Shown here in pieces: positions 43,039 to 51,723 of a stretch of 64,000 nucleotides of DNA; the stretch's first letter is position 1, and the number at the start of each line of letters is the position of its first letter. The stretch comes from JABDQA01 sp963824415 (GTDB lineage Bacteria; Desulfobacterota; Desulfobulbia; Desulfobulbales; Desulfocapsaceae): assembly GCA_963824415.1 (NCBI GenBank), contig CAWGPM010000002.1, positions 744,001 through 808,000 of the forward strand, read 5' to 3'. Under the pieces are notes generated by a model, which was not told the origin of the DNA, did no database searches, and worked only from the letters and a program-made list of their open reading frames with translations. Position numbers and translations under genes: made by a program.

Positions 43039-43059
43039 AGTGCCTCCTGTGGCTTGTTG

Positions 43060-43108
43060 GAGGCCGGGGGATAAAAAAAGCCCCCGGACCAGTATTTGGT
43101 CTGGGGGC
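43060..43108 (-). terminator. Riboswitch attenuator (intrinsic terminator)
   Basis: On the minus strand: GCCCCC-A-GACCA, short loop, TGGTC-C-GGGGGC followed by seven T residues. A complete Rho-independent terminator between the cobalamin aptamer and the 46-codon ORF, so control is probably by transcription attenuation. Confidence 0.88.
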
Positions 43109-43164
43109 CCTGTCACCACAGACGTGTCCTGTTGATCCCGTTTCCGCGAGGATCTATCAGATGT

Positions 43165-43350
43165 GCGCCAGGGCAGGTCTTCTGACTTCCGGATCGTCCG
43201 AAACTGCGTTACGCTGCGCCTTCCCGAACTACCTTCACGGTGGGTTCAGTGGCCTCTTGCAGCGCTCGTCCCCGGTTACAGCGGCGGGCCCGTTCCCGAT
43301 TTGCACGGGATTCCCTTTTCGGTCCTGGAATATGCACAGGACACCCTGGT
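43165..43350 (-). promoter_or_regulatory. Cobalamin (B12) riboswitch
   Basis: Read on the minus strand, the region has the expected order of conserved blocks: AAAAGGGAATCCCGTGCAA, then GGGCCCGCCGCTGTAACC, GGCCACTG, GGAAGGC, and the B12-box-type end CGGAAGTCAGAAGACCTGCC. Length and order match the AdoCbl-class aptamer. Ligand binding should favour the downstream terminator and shut off the small ORF. Confidence 0.92.
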
Positions 43351-43357
43351 TGATTTA

Positions 43358-43386
43358 TAATTAGCCTGAAATACCAATGGTGTCAA
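43358..43386 (-). promoter_or_regulatory. Promoter of the riboswitch transcript
   Basis: Minus strand TTGACA (43386-43381), 17-base spacer and TAATTA (43363-43358). The predicted start, near 43350, coincides with the start of the aptamer. Confidence 0.8.
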
Positions 43387-43472
43387 ACGAATTACCATGG
43401 GTTGGCCTGGTTTATTTCCGATTGCTGCCCAGGCCTGAAAAAGTGGGGGTGCGAAATCATTGCGGTGCAGCT

Positions 43473-44651
43473 TTAACCGAGGACCTCGCTTAAAATCCCA
43501 CAAAAATGCTCGATATCAGGCTCAGATACGATCAGTGGCGGCATCAAACGTATCGTATGGAGTTGCGGCGCGTTGATAAGCAGCCCTTTTTCCAGACAGC
43601 GATCAACCACCTCTGCGGCATCTCTCTGCTTCAGTTCAAAAGCGATCAACAGTCCCAGCCCCCTGATATTTTCGATCCCGAGCCTGCCGGCCATGTCCTG
43701 CAGCCGGGCGAGGATTAAGGCTCCCATCCTGCGGCTGTTTTCGAGCAGATCCCGATCGATCAGTTCCTGCAGGACCGCCTGGCCCACCGCCATTGCCAGC
43801 GGCTGGCCGGTGTAGGTGCCACCCTGATCGCCGGGTTCGAAGATGTTGAATTGTTCCTTGACCAGCACTGCCGCCAGCGGGAAGCCGCCGCCGATGCCTT
43901 TGCCGAGGGTGACGATGTCTGGTTCGATGCCGTAATGTTCGTAGCAGAACAGCCTGCCGGTCCTGCCCATGCCGGTCTGGATCTCATCAAATATCAGGAT
44001 AATGTCGTGTTCGTCGCAGAGGGTGCGGACTGCGTCGATATAACTGCGATCGGCGATATTGACTCCGCCTTCGCCCTGGATGGGCTCAAGCATGATGCCG
44101 CAGGTTTTTTCGTCCACTGAGCTCTTGAGCGACTCGATATCGTTGAAGGTGGTCTTGATAAAGCCTTCGGTTTTCGGCCCGAACAGATCCTGCCACTGTT
44201 TTTTGCCGGTGGCCGACATGGTGGTCAGCGTACGGCCGTGGAAGCTGTTCCAGGTGGTGATGATCGTGCTCGCCTCATTTTTTTTGAGCTGGCCATATTT
44301 GCGGGCCAGTTTGATGGCCCCTTCGTTGGCCTCGGCGCCGGTGGAGCAGAAGAAAGCCCGATCGCAGCAGCTCTGTGAGGTGAGTCGCTGGGCAAATTCG
44401 ATCATCGGCCTGTTGTAGAAGGCCGGGCTGGCGTTGATCAACTGCCTGGCCTGTTTGGACAGTGCTTCGACGATTATCGGCGGGCAATGGCCGAGGCAGG
44501 TGACCGCCCAGCCGCCGATAAAATCGAGGTAGCGCCTGCCTTCGGTGTCAAAGAGGTACATGCCTGCACCGCGCTGCATGACGATATCGGGACGCGAGGC
44601 GGTACTCAGCAGCGTGGCGTTGGCGGTGGCTATCAGTTTGTCGCTAGGCAT
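43473..44651 (-). CDS. argD: Class III PLP aminotransferase, acetylornithine-type
   Basis: A 392-residue enzyme of the acetylornithine/ornithine/GABA aminotransferase group. GAGMYLFDTEGRRYLDFIGG is the N-terminal block, FCSTGAEANEGAIKLARKYG binds PLP phosphate, and LIFDEIQTGMGRTG has the PLP-ring Asp; VTLGKGIGGGFPLAAVL carries the Schiff-base Lys. The size and the GRTG/QGEGG (here EPIQGEGGVN) blocks favour ArgD, though substrate choice cannot be proven. The start is uncertain: ATG at 44651 fits homologues, but there is no good ribosome site, and a TTG lies 14 codons upstream. Confidence 0.82.
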   Translation of the reverse strand: MPSDKLIATANATLLSTASRPDIVMQRGAGMYLFDTEGRRYLDFIGGWAVTCLGHCPPIIVEALSKQARQLINASPAFYNRPMIEFAQRLTSQSCCDRAFFCSTGAEANEGAIKLARKYGQLKKNEASTIITTWNSFHGRTLTTMSATGKKQWQDLFGPKTEGFIKTTFNDIESLKSSVDEKTCGIMLEPIQGEGGVNIADRSYIDAVRTLCDEHDIILIFDEIQTGMGRTGRLFCYEHYGIEPDIVTLGKGIGGGFPLAAVLVKEQFNIFEPGDQGGTYTGQPLAMAVGQAVLQELIDRDLLENSRRMGALILARLQDMAGRLGIENIRGLGLLIAFELKQRDAAEVVDRCLEKGLLINAPQLHTIRLMPPLIVSEPDIEHFCGILSEVLG

Positions 44652-44832
44652 CTGGGGGATCGTTTTGAATTTATGGATTGGCGTGGATGGCAAAGTTTCG
44701 ACAGGCTTGAAGCGTTTGGACTGGCAACATCATCAGTGAAAAGAGCCTGTATGAGAGACGCATAATAACCTATTGCGCAGGACGATAACAACCCAAAGCA
44801 CCGTGGCGGGGAACAATCTGTGGGATGGCCTT

Positions 44833-45711
44833 TCAGGTCCGGTACGTGGCCATGAAGATGCCGCTGAATACCAGGGCGATTCCCTGAATATGATAGAGTT
44901 CGATCTGCTCGCCCAGAAACAGGACGGCCAGAATCGAGCTGAACACCGGCATCAGGTGGATAAAGGTGCCGGCCCGGTTGGCACCAATCTCGCGGACGGC
45001 GCGGTTCCAGAAAATAAAGGCCAGCACTGAAGGGAATACCGCCACATAGACGATGGTGGCAAGGGTCGCCATGGGGGCCTGGCTTATCGACAGGTGGTGT
45101 CCCAGACCAATCTCGAGCAGATAGAAGGGCAGGATGCCGATCAGGCCGACGATGACGATGGCGCACTGGTAGGCAAGCGGGTGCAGATCTTTGGGGTAAC
45201 GTTTGAGATTTGTAGAATAGAGTGCCCAGATAAGTGCGGCAGCCAGGACCATCAAATCGCCTCGGTTGGCCTGCAGATTCAGGAGCAGGGCCAGGTTGCC
45301 GCCGGCAATGATCAGGCTCACCCCGACAAGAGACAGGGAAATCCCCAGCCACTGCCGCCCCCGCAGCGGTTCGCGGTAGATCAGCAGCGAACAGACGGCA
45401 ATCAGAACCGGTGTGCAGGAGTTGACCAATACCGCATTGACCGCGGTGGTGGTCTGTACGGCCAGATAGATCAGGGTGTTGAAGCCGGTGATCCCGAGCA
45501 GCCCCTGCATGATAATATATGATTTCCGGGTGCGGATCACGCTGCGCTGGTTCAGCAGGTGACGCCAGCTCAGGGGCAGCAGAATCAGAAGCGCCAGGGA
45601 CCAGCGCCAGAACGACAGGGCCAGCGGCGGGATCTCCGTGTGCATGCCCCGGCTCAGTACGAAATTGCCGGACCAGAACAGGGTTGTCAGAATCAGCAGC
45701 AGATAGGGCAT
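44833..45711 (-). CDS. EamA/DMT family transporter
   Basis: A 292-residue membrane protein with ten helices in two EamA repeats (about 3-135 and 145-285). LILTTLFWSGNFVLSRGM opens the first repeat and VLAAALIWALYSTNLKRYPK the second; LAFIFWNRAVREIGANRAGT is the conserved stretch before the last helices. Such proteins export or exchange amino acids, nucleosides or other metabolites. Substrate unknown. A second EamA protein is at 52.6 kb. Confidence 0.9.
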   Translation of the reverse strand: MPYLLLILTTLFWSGNFVLSRGMHTEIPPLALSFWRWSLALLILLPLSWRHLLNQRSVIRTRKSYIIMQGLLGITGFNTLIYLAVQTTTAVNAVLVNSCTPVLIAVCSLLIYREPLRGRQWLGISLSLVGVSLIIAGGNLALLLNLQANRGDLMVLAAALIWALYSTNLKRYPKDLHPLAYQCAIVIVGLIGILPFYLLEIGLGHHLSISQAPMATLATIVYVAVFPSVLAFIFWNRAVREIGANRAGTFIHLMPVFSSILAVLFLGEQIELYHIQGIALVFSGIFMATYRT

Positions 45712-45798
45712 GGCGGCAGCATAGAAATTCGAGTAGAGCGTGCGTCTCGAGGTCAGGAGTGCGCTCGCCAGACAGCTTGCGCTGGTGTCTGTTCGAAG

Positions 45799-46377
45799 CT
45801 AGCCTGCGTGGTCGCCAAATGAGCACGCTTCGATATGGGAGCTCGATATGCCAATGAAATCGTTGCCGATATCGATCTCGAGCCGTTCCCATTTATCTCC
45901 GGTACGGATCACTTCGTAGACTTTTGCCTGGGTCAGCGGGAAAAAGCGCTGCTTGGTTTTGTTTTTGAAGAGGCCATGAAAGGTTCCCTGGATATAGTAA
46001 AAGGAATCTCCGCGCATTTCGGTCAAAAGTCTGATTTTTGCAACATCATCTTTTGATTTTACCGACAATGTTTTGGCCCTCTGTTTTTCCGAACTGATTC
46101 CTGATTTCTTCAGGCGATCTGAAAAGAAGATGATATCGGCCATGCGGATCTGGAGTTTTTTAAAGCTCGACAGCTTGCCCGCGCCTTGAATGGAAACGTC
46201 CACATCGTAAAATTGAATTGCGTCATCAAAGCTCTTCTCAGCAGGATTTTTCCAATAGATCGTGGAACTGTTTAATTGATCGATGGTTCTCATGTCGTCG
46301 CTTTGTAGATCAATCTTGCCGGAATATTTCTTGTTCGGAGTGAAAAGCACGATTTCGCGTTGCACGGAGTCTTGCAT
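45799..46377 (-). CDS. Protein of unknown function, probably two similar halves
   Basis: A 192-residue protein without signal peptide or membrane helix. Residues 5-85 (REIVLFTPNKKYSGKIDL, DMRTIDQLNSSTIYW) and residues 110-185 (KIRLLTEMRGDSFYYIQGTF, RFFPLTQAKVYEVI) look like two copies of one beta-rich domain. I chose ATG 46377 because GGGGAGG precedes it; the frame remains open for 32 codons further. It is unusually AT-rich relative to its neighbours. No function is inferred. Confidence 0.65.
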   Translation of the reverse strand: MQDSVQREIVLFTPNKKYSGKIDLQSDDMRTIDQLNSSTIYWKNPAEKSFDDAIQFYDVDVSIQGAGKLSSFKKLQIRMADIIFFSDRLKKSGISSEKQRAKTLSVKSKDDVAKIRLLTEMRGDSFYYIQGTFHGLFKNKTKQRFFPLTQAKVYEVIRTGDKWERLEIDIGNDFIGISSSHIEACSFGDHAG

Positions 46378-46714
46378 AGTGGCCTCCCCTTGAAGACAAA
46401 GACATTCACCAGTATCGAAATGATACCCGGGCAAAATCTTTCCCAATTTTACCGAAAAGACCTTTGTTGTCACGACATTTAAAAGTGGATCCGGTTACTG
46501 TCAGGGGCATGAATTCGTTATTATGTGCATCTGCAAAATATTGCTGAATTTCCATGTAAGATGGTGTACTACTTGTAATCAGGAACAAAAAATGTAGTAT
46601 ATCGGGGTTTGATATGGCCGGAATGACACGTTTTTCACGATGGTATCGAGTCCTCGGGCAGTTGCTGAAAGATATGGGTTCACCGGCAAACCTTGGTTAA
46701 CTCAAAAAAACATT

Positions 46715-48436
46715 ATGGCTAAGAAAATCGTAATAATCGGGGCGGTGGCACTGGGGCCCAAGGTTGCCTGCCGCCTGCGCAGGCTGGACCCGGAGGCGGA
46801 AATCACCCTGATTGACCGTGACGATCTGATTTCATACGGCGGATGCGGCATACCATACTATGTGGGTGGCGACGTCAACGACCTCGAAGACCTCTATAGC
46901 ACCACCTCCCATGCGATCCGGGATGCAGCGTTTTTTCGTGACGTCAAGGGCGTTAAGGTCCTGACCCGGGTCGAGGCCGTAGAAATCGACCGCGCCGGTA
47001 AGCGCTTGAAAGTCCGTGATTGCAAGACCGGAGCCGAGCACAATCTCGACTATGACAAGCTGGTGCTGGCCACCGGCGCCAAGGCAATTCGGCCACCCTT
47101 TCCGGGAGCCGATCTGCCGGGCGTGTTCACCATCTCCAACCTGCACGATGCCGAACAGATCAAGGGGCTCATGACTCAGGGCAAAGTGGGCACCGCGATC
47201 GTCATCGGGGCGGGCGCCATCGGCCTGGAAATCAGCGAGGCGCTCACCGATCTCTGGGGTATCGAAACCACCCTGATCGAGATGGAGGACCAGGTTCTGC
47301 CGACCCTGCTCGGTAAATGCATCGCCCGCAGCGTGGCCACCGAATTGCGGGCCAACGGCGTGACGCTGCTGCTCTCTGAACGGGTCATGGAGATCGCCGC
47401 AAAAAACGGGGCAGCCGGTCTGCAGGTAAAAACCTCGCGCGACGTATTGCAGACCGACATGGTCATCCTCGCCGCGGGTGTCAGGCCCAGTTCGCGACTG
47501 GCCAGTCAGGCCGGGCTGGCGGTGGGCCGCAGCGGCGGTATTCTGGTTGACCGGCGGATGCGGACCAACGACCCCGACATCTATGCCGGGGGTGACTGCG
47601 TTGAGCTGAGAAACCTGGTGAGCGGTGAGAACACCATGATGGCGCTCGGTTCCCTTGCCAATCGCCAGGGCCGGGTGATCGCCACCAATATCGCCGGCGG
47701 CAGCAGCCACTTTACCGGCACGGTCGGAACCTTCTGCGTGAAGGTCTTCGGTATGGGGGTCTGCAAAGCCGGGCTGACGTATCGCCAGGCTAAGGAAACC
47801 GGTTTCGATCCGGTTTATTCGGTAGTTGCTCAGCCGGATCATGCCCACTTCTACCCGAATGCCGAATTTATCTACGTTTCCCTGGTGGCCGATCGCCGCA
47901 GCAGGAAAATTCTCGGTATCGAGGCGGCGGGCAATCACGGCGACGGGGTCAAGGCACGGGTCGATACGGTGGCGGTGCTGATCCGGCACGGGGTGGATGT
48001 CGATGAAATCTGCAGCCTCGAAACTGGTTATGCCCCGCCGTTTGCCTCGGCCATGGACGTGATCAACAACGCCGGCAACAGTCTTGATAATATCTTGTCG
48101 GGTTTGAACCGGCCGATCGACGCCGCCGATTTTCTGGTGGAGTTCGACCGGCGGTCACGGCGGGTACTCGACATCAGAAGCGAACGTGAAGCCAGAGTTT
48201 TTGTTGAACAGTTCGGCAGCCGCTGGCTCAATATTCCCCAGAACGAGCTGCGCCGCCGCTATGTGGAGATCCCCCGTGAAGAGAAGTTTTTTTTGATCTG
48301 CGATACCGGTGCAAGATCCTATGAAGCACAAGTATTTCTGTCCACCGTAGGGATCAGCGACACCCTGCAGGTCCAGGGCGGCTATGCGATGGTCAAGCTC
48401 ACGGAGCCTGAATTTCTGATTGCTGAAACCGCTTGA
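46715..48436 (+). CDS. CoA-disulfide reductase-like flavoprotein fused to rhodanese domain
   Basis: A 573-residue two-domain enzyme. Residues 1-450 form a FAD/NAD(P)H disulfide reductase with the single active-site Cys in YGGCGIPYYVGG (about 43), matching CoADR rather than the two-Cys type; LATGAKAIRPPFPGA and VVIGAGAIGLE-like TAIVIGAGAIGLEISEAL are nucleotide loops, and YAGGDCVELRN ends the FAD domain. Residues 470-573 are rhodanese-like with the active Cys in LICDTGARSYEA. Such fusions reduce CoA persulfide or polysulfide and are common in sulfur-reducing anaerobes. The first two FAD glycines read GAVALGP, slightly off the usual GGVAAG. Start ATG at 46715. Confidence 0.9.
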   Translation: MAKKIVIIGAVALGPKVACRLRRLDPEAEITLIDRDDLISYGGCGIPYYVGGDVNDLEDLYSTTSHAIRDAAFFRDVKGVKVLTRVEAVEIDRAGKRLKVRDCKTGAEHNLDYDKLVLATGAKAIRPPFPGADLPGVFTISNLHDAEQIKGLMTQGKVGTAIVIGAGAIGLEISEALTDLWGIETTLIEMEDQVLPTLLGKCIARSVATELRANGVTLLLSERVMEIAAKNGAAGLQVKTSRDVLQTDMVILAAGVRPSSRLASQAGLAVGRSGGILVDRRMRTNDPDIYAGGDCVELRNLVSGENTMMALGSLANRQGRVIATNIAGGSSHFTGTVGTFCVKVFGMGVCKAGLTYRQAKETGFDPVYSVVAQPDHAHFYPNAEFIYVSLVADRRSRKILGIEAAGNHGDGVKARVDTVAVLIRHGVDVDEICSLETGYAPPFASAMDVINNAGNSLDNILSGLNRPIDAADFLVEFDRRSRRVLDIRSEREARVFVEQFGSRWLNIPQNELRRRYVEIPREEKFFLICDTGARSYEAQVFLSTVGISDTLQVQGGYAMVKLTEPEFLIAETA

Positions 48437-48445
48437 AACACGACG

Positions 48446-48913
48446 ATGATAGAGATAGGGATCATACACACGCCGTTTACCGAGCTCGAGGATATGCCGA
48501 TCCAGCCCCGGGGCGGCAGCGGCATCGTCGGCGAGGTCATCGTTAAAGAGCAGTATGCGGCAGGGCTGGCCGATCTTGAAGGCTTCAGCCATATTTATCT
48601 GCTCTACCGGTTCCACCGGGCCCGCCGGGTTGAGCTGCAGGTGGTGCCGTTCATGGACCGGGTTTTGCGAGGCGTCTTTGCGACCAGGTCGCCGCTGCGG
48701 CCGAACCATATCGGTTTGTCTCTGGTGGAACTGGTATCGGTCGAAGGTGCCCGGCTGAAGGTTCGCAATCTCGATATTCTCGACAACACGCCGCTGCTCG
48801 ATATCAAACCTTACATAGAGCACTTCGACAAAATAGAAAACGCCACCTCCGGCTGGATGAATGGTGGTGGCAGTGACGTGGAGCATAAGCGATCGGACGG
48901 TCGTTTTACCTGA
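48446..48913 (+). CDS. trmO: tRNA (t6A37) N6-methyltransferase TrmO family
   Basis: A 155-residue single-domain TrmO/VirR-type protein using S-adenosylmethionine. IEIGIIHTPF starts it, PFMDRVLRGVFATRSPLRPNHIGL is the signature (RGVFATRSPxRPNxIG), and PLLDIKPYI the C-terminal block. TrmO methylates N6-threonylcarbamoyladenosine in tRNA-Thr; short archaeal-type homologues may act on other molecules. It starts 10 bases after the flavoprotein stop and is followed by the CGGC gene. Confidence 0.88.
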   Translation: MIEIGIIHTPFTELEDMPIQPRGGSGIVGEVIVKEQYAAGLADLEGFSHIYLLYRFHRARRVELQVVPFMDRVLRGVFATRSPLRPNHIGLSLVELVSVEGARLKVRNLDILDNTPLLDIKPYIEHFDKIENATSGWMNGGGSDVEHKRSDGRFT

Positions 48914-48961
48914 TTCACTCGCTGCGAACAGATGAACAAGCGCCTTTAAGGAGACATGCAA

Positions 48962-49327
48962 ATGGAAAAAATTCTGGTATTTGGCTGCAAGAACACCATG
49001 GACGACATCTGTATCGGCTGTACCCGCTGCATGGTTGGTTTCAACCGCAAGGCAGGGGAGTTCGATCGTTATACGGACCAGGATGCGGAACTCATTGGTA
49101 TCCTGGGCTGCGGCGGCTGTCCGGGAATGGGGACGGTGCCGCGGCTGGCAAACTTCGGGCTCTGGAATGCCAAACTCGGCGAGAAGCCGACCAAAGTACA
49201 TATCGCCCCGTGCGTAACCCAGCATTGCCCTTACAGCGAGACGATCATTAACAAAATCAAGGCCACAACCGCGGTTGAGGTGATCGAAGGCACCCACCCG
49301 TTTATGCCTGAAAATATCTACGGGTAA
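48962..49327 (+). CDS. CGGC domain protein
   Basis: A 121-residue cysteine-rich protein. ILVFGCKNTMDDICIGCTRC has four cysteines, LGCGGCPGM is the name-giving CGGC, and IAPCVTQHCPYSETI gives two more. CGGC proteins are found mostly in anaerobes and are thought to bind metal or Fe-S; the function is not known. AAGGAG is placed eight bases before the second ATG at 48962, which I prefer to the ATG at 48956. Confidence 0.85.
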   Translation: MEKILVFGCKNTMDDICIGCTRCMVGFNRKAGEFDRYTDQDAELIGILGCGGCPGMGTVPRLANFGLWNAKLGEKPTKVHIAPCVTQHCPYSETIINKIKATTAVEVIEGTHPFMPENIYG

Positions 49328-49354
49328 TAGCACTGGGGGGAACTGCGGGGAGCC

Positions 49355-49786
49355 ATGACCGTAGAACAGGAGATAGAATTATTTGTCGAGCAGTGGCCCG
49401 ATGAGCCCGGCAGCTGCCGTAAGGTGTTTCTGGAGCTGTACCGGTTCCTGCAGGGACTTGAGCAGAGCAGGGTCTTGTTTCATGCCCGGGCCGGCATCAC
49501 CTATTCACTCAGGGCGGCACCTTACCAGGGGTCCGACAAAGAGCTGTTCGTGATGGTGGACGTGATCGAAGACAGTCCCCGCTGGCTTTCGGTCTGTTTT
49601 TATGAGCAGATGGTCACCGATCCTGAATCTCGCGGCGACTCGGTGCCGGGCGGGCTGCTCGGCGAAGACGGTCTTTGCTTCGACGTTGAGTCGGACTCGG
49701 AGGAGATGCTCGACTACCTGAAGCTGCGCATCATTGAGGCCCATGCGGCATGCAGTTCGCCAGCCTTCCCCAAATCCGCTGGCTAG
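49355..49786 (+). CDS. Protein of unknown function
   Basis: A 143-residue acidic cytoplasmic protein (QEIELFVEQWPDEPGSCRKV; LFVMVDVIEDSPRWLSVCFY; DGLCFDVESDSEEMLDYLKL). No motif I recognise. It is probably co-transcribed with the CGGC gene 28 bases upstream. The last residues (AFPKSAG) and the TAG stop fall within a dispersed repeat (49763-49807), so the C-terminus may have been rewritten by that repeat. Confidence 0.65.
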   Translation: MTVEQEIELFVEQWPDEPGSCRKVFLELYRFLQGLEQSRVLFHARAGITYSLRAAPYQGSDKELFVMVDVIEDSPRWLSVCFYEQMVTDPESRGDSVPGGLLGEDGLCFDVESDSEEMLDYLKLRIIEAHAACSSPAFPKSAG

Positions 49787-49807
49787 CAGGCCGTCTCAAC
49801 TCGTGAA
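49763..49807. repeat. Dispersed repeat, copy 2
   Basis: Its last 27 bases (49781-49807) are identical to 15831-15857, and the first 18 are similar to that copy. It overlaps the 3' end of the ORF at 49355 and ends 15 bases before the next gene. Confidence 0.8.
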
Positions 49808-49821
49808 ATAGGCAGGCTGAT

Positions 49822-50661
49822 ATGTGCACTGGAACTATTCGGATCGTCGTTGATAACCGGGCAGGGACCGGCCTTATGGCGGAACACGGCTTTGCGCTGT
49901 GGATCGAGGCGGGCGGGCATGTCATTTTGTTTGACTCAGGCAACCAGGATGCACTGGCAGCCAATCTGGCAAAGCTTGATCTCGACCTGAGCCGGGTGAG
50001 CGATCTGGTGCTCAGCCATGGGCACTACGACCATAGCGGCGGCATCGAGATGGTTCTGGACAACACTGTCGATCTGGCCGTCTACCTCCACCAGGCCGCG
50101 ATGCAGCCCCGCTATGTGGTCAAAGAAGATGGAGAACAGGAGGCCAGGTCGGTGCGGATGCCGGCCGGGGCGATGCAGGCGATCGGGCGGCTCAACGAGC
50201 GCTCTGTCACCTGGTTGACCCATCCGGTTTTAATAGAAGATCATATCGGGGTCAGCGGGCCGATTCCAAGGCGTACCGATTTCGAGGATACCGGCGGCAA
50301 GTTTTTCTACGATCCGTGGGGCAAGCGGCCTGATCCCATCGAAGATGACAATGCAATCTGGTTCGAGACCGATCAGGGACTGGTTATCTGCGTGGGCTGC
50401 AGTCATGCGGGTATTGTCAATACACTGGACCGGATCGTTGAAATCAGCGGCCGCAGCGATGTACACACGGTAATCGGCGGCTTGCATCTGCTGCACGCTT
50501 CGCCCCAGAGGCTGGAGGAGACCGCTTCAGCGTTGAACAAGCACAGCCTGAAGCGACTGGTGGCCTGCCACTGCACCGGCGAGGCGGCCATCGCCTATTT
50601 ATCCCTGAAGCTGAACTGCGAAGTCATCGAGGGATACGCCGGATTCGAGTTGTCTTTTTAA
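49822..50661 (+). CDS. Metallo-beta-lactamase-fold hydrolase
   Basis: A 279-residue MBL-fold protein. The metal motif HxHxDH is present as LVLSHGHYDHSGG near 67, with VGCSHAGIVNTL near 190 and VACHCTGEAAIAYL near 250 as later ligands. Its size and the CSHAGIVN block fit the group close to 7,8-dihydropterin-6-methyl-4-(beta-D-ribofuranosyl)aminobenzene-5'-phosphate synthases. The actual substrate is unknown. The start has only AGG as a weak ribosome site. Confidence 0.88.
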   Translation: MCTGTIRIVVDNRAGTGLMAEHGFALWIEAGGHVILFDSGNQDALAANLAKLDLDLSRVSDLVLSHGHYDHSGGIEMVLDNTVDLAVYLHQAAMQPRYVVKEDGEQEARSVRMPAGAMQAIGRLNERSVTWLTHPVLIEDHIGVSGPIPRRTDFEDTGGKFFYDPWGKRPDPIEDDNAIWFETDQGLVICVGCSHAGIVNTLDRIVEISGRSDVHTVIGGLHLLHASPQRLEETASALNKHSLKRLVACHCTGEAAIAYLSLKLNCEVIEGYAGFELSF

Positions 50662-50749
50662 GCAGACTGTAGTCAAATCCGTTTAGCCCAAAGATTGATG
50701 TCTTGCCAGATGCTCAGTGCCCGATTGCGGGCGGGGCCGGGGGATCATT

Positions 50750-51547
50750 ATGATTGAAAAGCGTGCGCTTGGCCGCACCGGAATCGAGGTTTCCCGAATC
50801 GGCATATCCTCGAGTTTCGGTGCCGATCTATCTGTTTTCGAATACGCCTTTGAACAGGGTTGCAGCTATTTTACCTGGGGAACCTTTATTAAAGGGCGCT
50901 CGAATCCCTTCAGGACTTTTGTTCGCCAGCTCACTCGGTCGGGCAGGCGGGAAGAGCTGGTCATTGGATTGCTGAGCTATTCGCACTCGGGAATGCTTGG
51001 CAACCACTTCCTGAACTCAGCGCTCTCCCAGCTCGATACCGACTACATCGACACCCTGATTCTGGGGTATTATCCCAGGCGACCGCCGCAGCGGGTGCTT
51101 GATTGGGCCCTGCAGGTCAAAGCAGAGGGCCTGGTGCGCGCCATCGGCCTGACCACCCATAACCGCGCCATGGTGATTCCGCTCGCCCGTGAGGGGATCA
51201 TCGACTTTTTTCATATCCGCTACAATGCGGTGCATCGCGGTGCCGAGACCGAGATCTTTGCCCACTTGGAAAGCCTGGGCGAGAAGCGGCCCGGTATCGT
51301 CTCGTTTACCGCAACCAGCTGGGGCCAACTGCTCAAACAAAAAAAGATGAAACCCGGGATGCAGGCCGCAAGCGCAGGTGACTGCTACCGCTTCGTTCTG
51401 GCCCGTGACGAAGTCGATGTCTGCATGGTGGGGGTGAAGAACCGTGCGATGCTCGAGCAGAACCTGGCGGCAGTGGCAAAGGGTGCGATGTCGTCTGAGG
51501 AACTGGTGCGGATGCGAATTATCGGCGACCACCTCTACGGTTCCTGA
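50750..51547 (+). CDS. Aldo/keto reductase-like protein, active-site residues not evident
   Basis: A 265-residue TIM-barrel protein that starts with the family sequence RALGRTGIEVSRIGISSSFG. Where active enzymes read YFDTAxxYG, this one reads YFTWGTFIKG, so the catalytic Asp and Tyr are not at their usual places. LSQLDTDYIDTLILGYYPRR, GLVRAIGLTTHNRAMVIPLA and DVCMVGVKNRAMLEQNLAAV are normal AKR-family blocks. Ferredoxin motifs found in some anaerobic AKR fusions are absent. It may bind a ligand or NADPH without classic turnover. GGGGGA precedes the ATG at 50750. Confidence 0.78.
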   Translation: MIEKRALGRTGIEVSRIGISSSFGADLSVFEYAFEQGCSYFTWGTFIKGRSNPFRTFVRQLTRSGRREELVIGLLSYSHSGMLGNHFLNSALSQLDTDYIDTLILGYYPRRPPQRVLDWALQVKAEGLVRAIGLTTHNRAMVIPLAREGIIDFFHIRYNAVHRGAETEIFAHLESLGEKRPGIVSFTATSWGQLLKQKKMKPGMQAASAGDCYRFVLARDEVDVCMVGVKNRAMLEQNLAAVAKGAMSSEELVRMRIIGDHLYGS

Positions 51548-51723
51548 GGCGCACAAGCAGCCTTTTTACATGACAAAGTGGTCAGCGCCGCTTGATTTCC
51601 CCGCCGAAGATGCATAAATCCTAGTAAATGACAAGCCAGATACGGTTTACCAAAGAATCGTCCCACAAATATTCAGCCAAACCCGCAGTCTCAGCGCTAA
51701 GCTGATGTAAAGGAGGCTAAACG

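Noticed and set aside
43060..43108. Possible tRNA from the clover-like GC-rich hairpin
   Set aside because: Only one stem exists; it is followed by a T-run and preceded by the cobalamin aptamer, so it is an intrinsic terminator.
46406..46588. 60-codon open frame upstream of the two-half protein
   Set aside because: No ribosome site, no recognisable motif, overlaps the leader of the gene at 45799-46377; it may be a remnant but cannot be supported.
46832..47989. Long open frame (385 codons) opposite the CoADR-rhodanese gene
   Set aside because: Antisense shadow of a conserved flavoprotein; no motif and no ribosome site.
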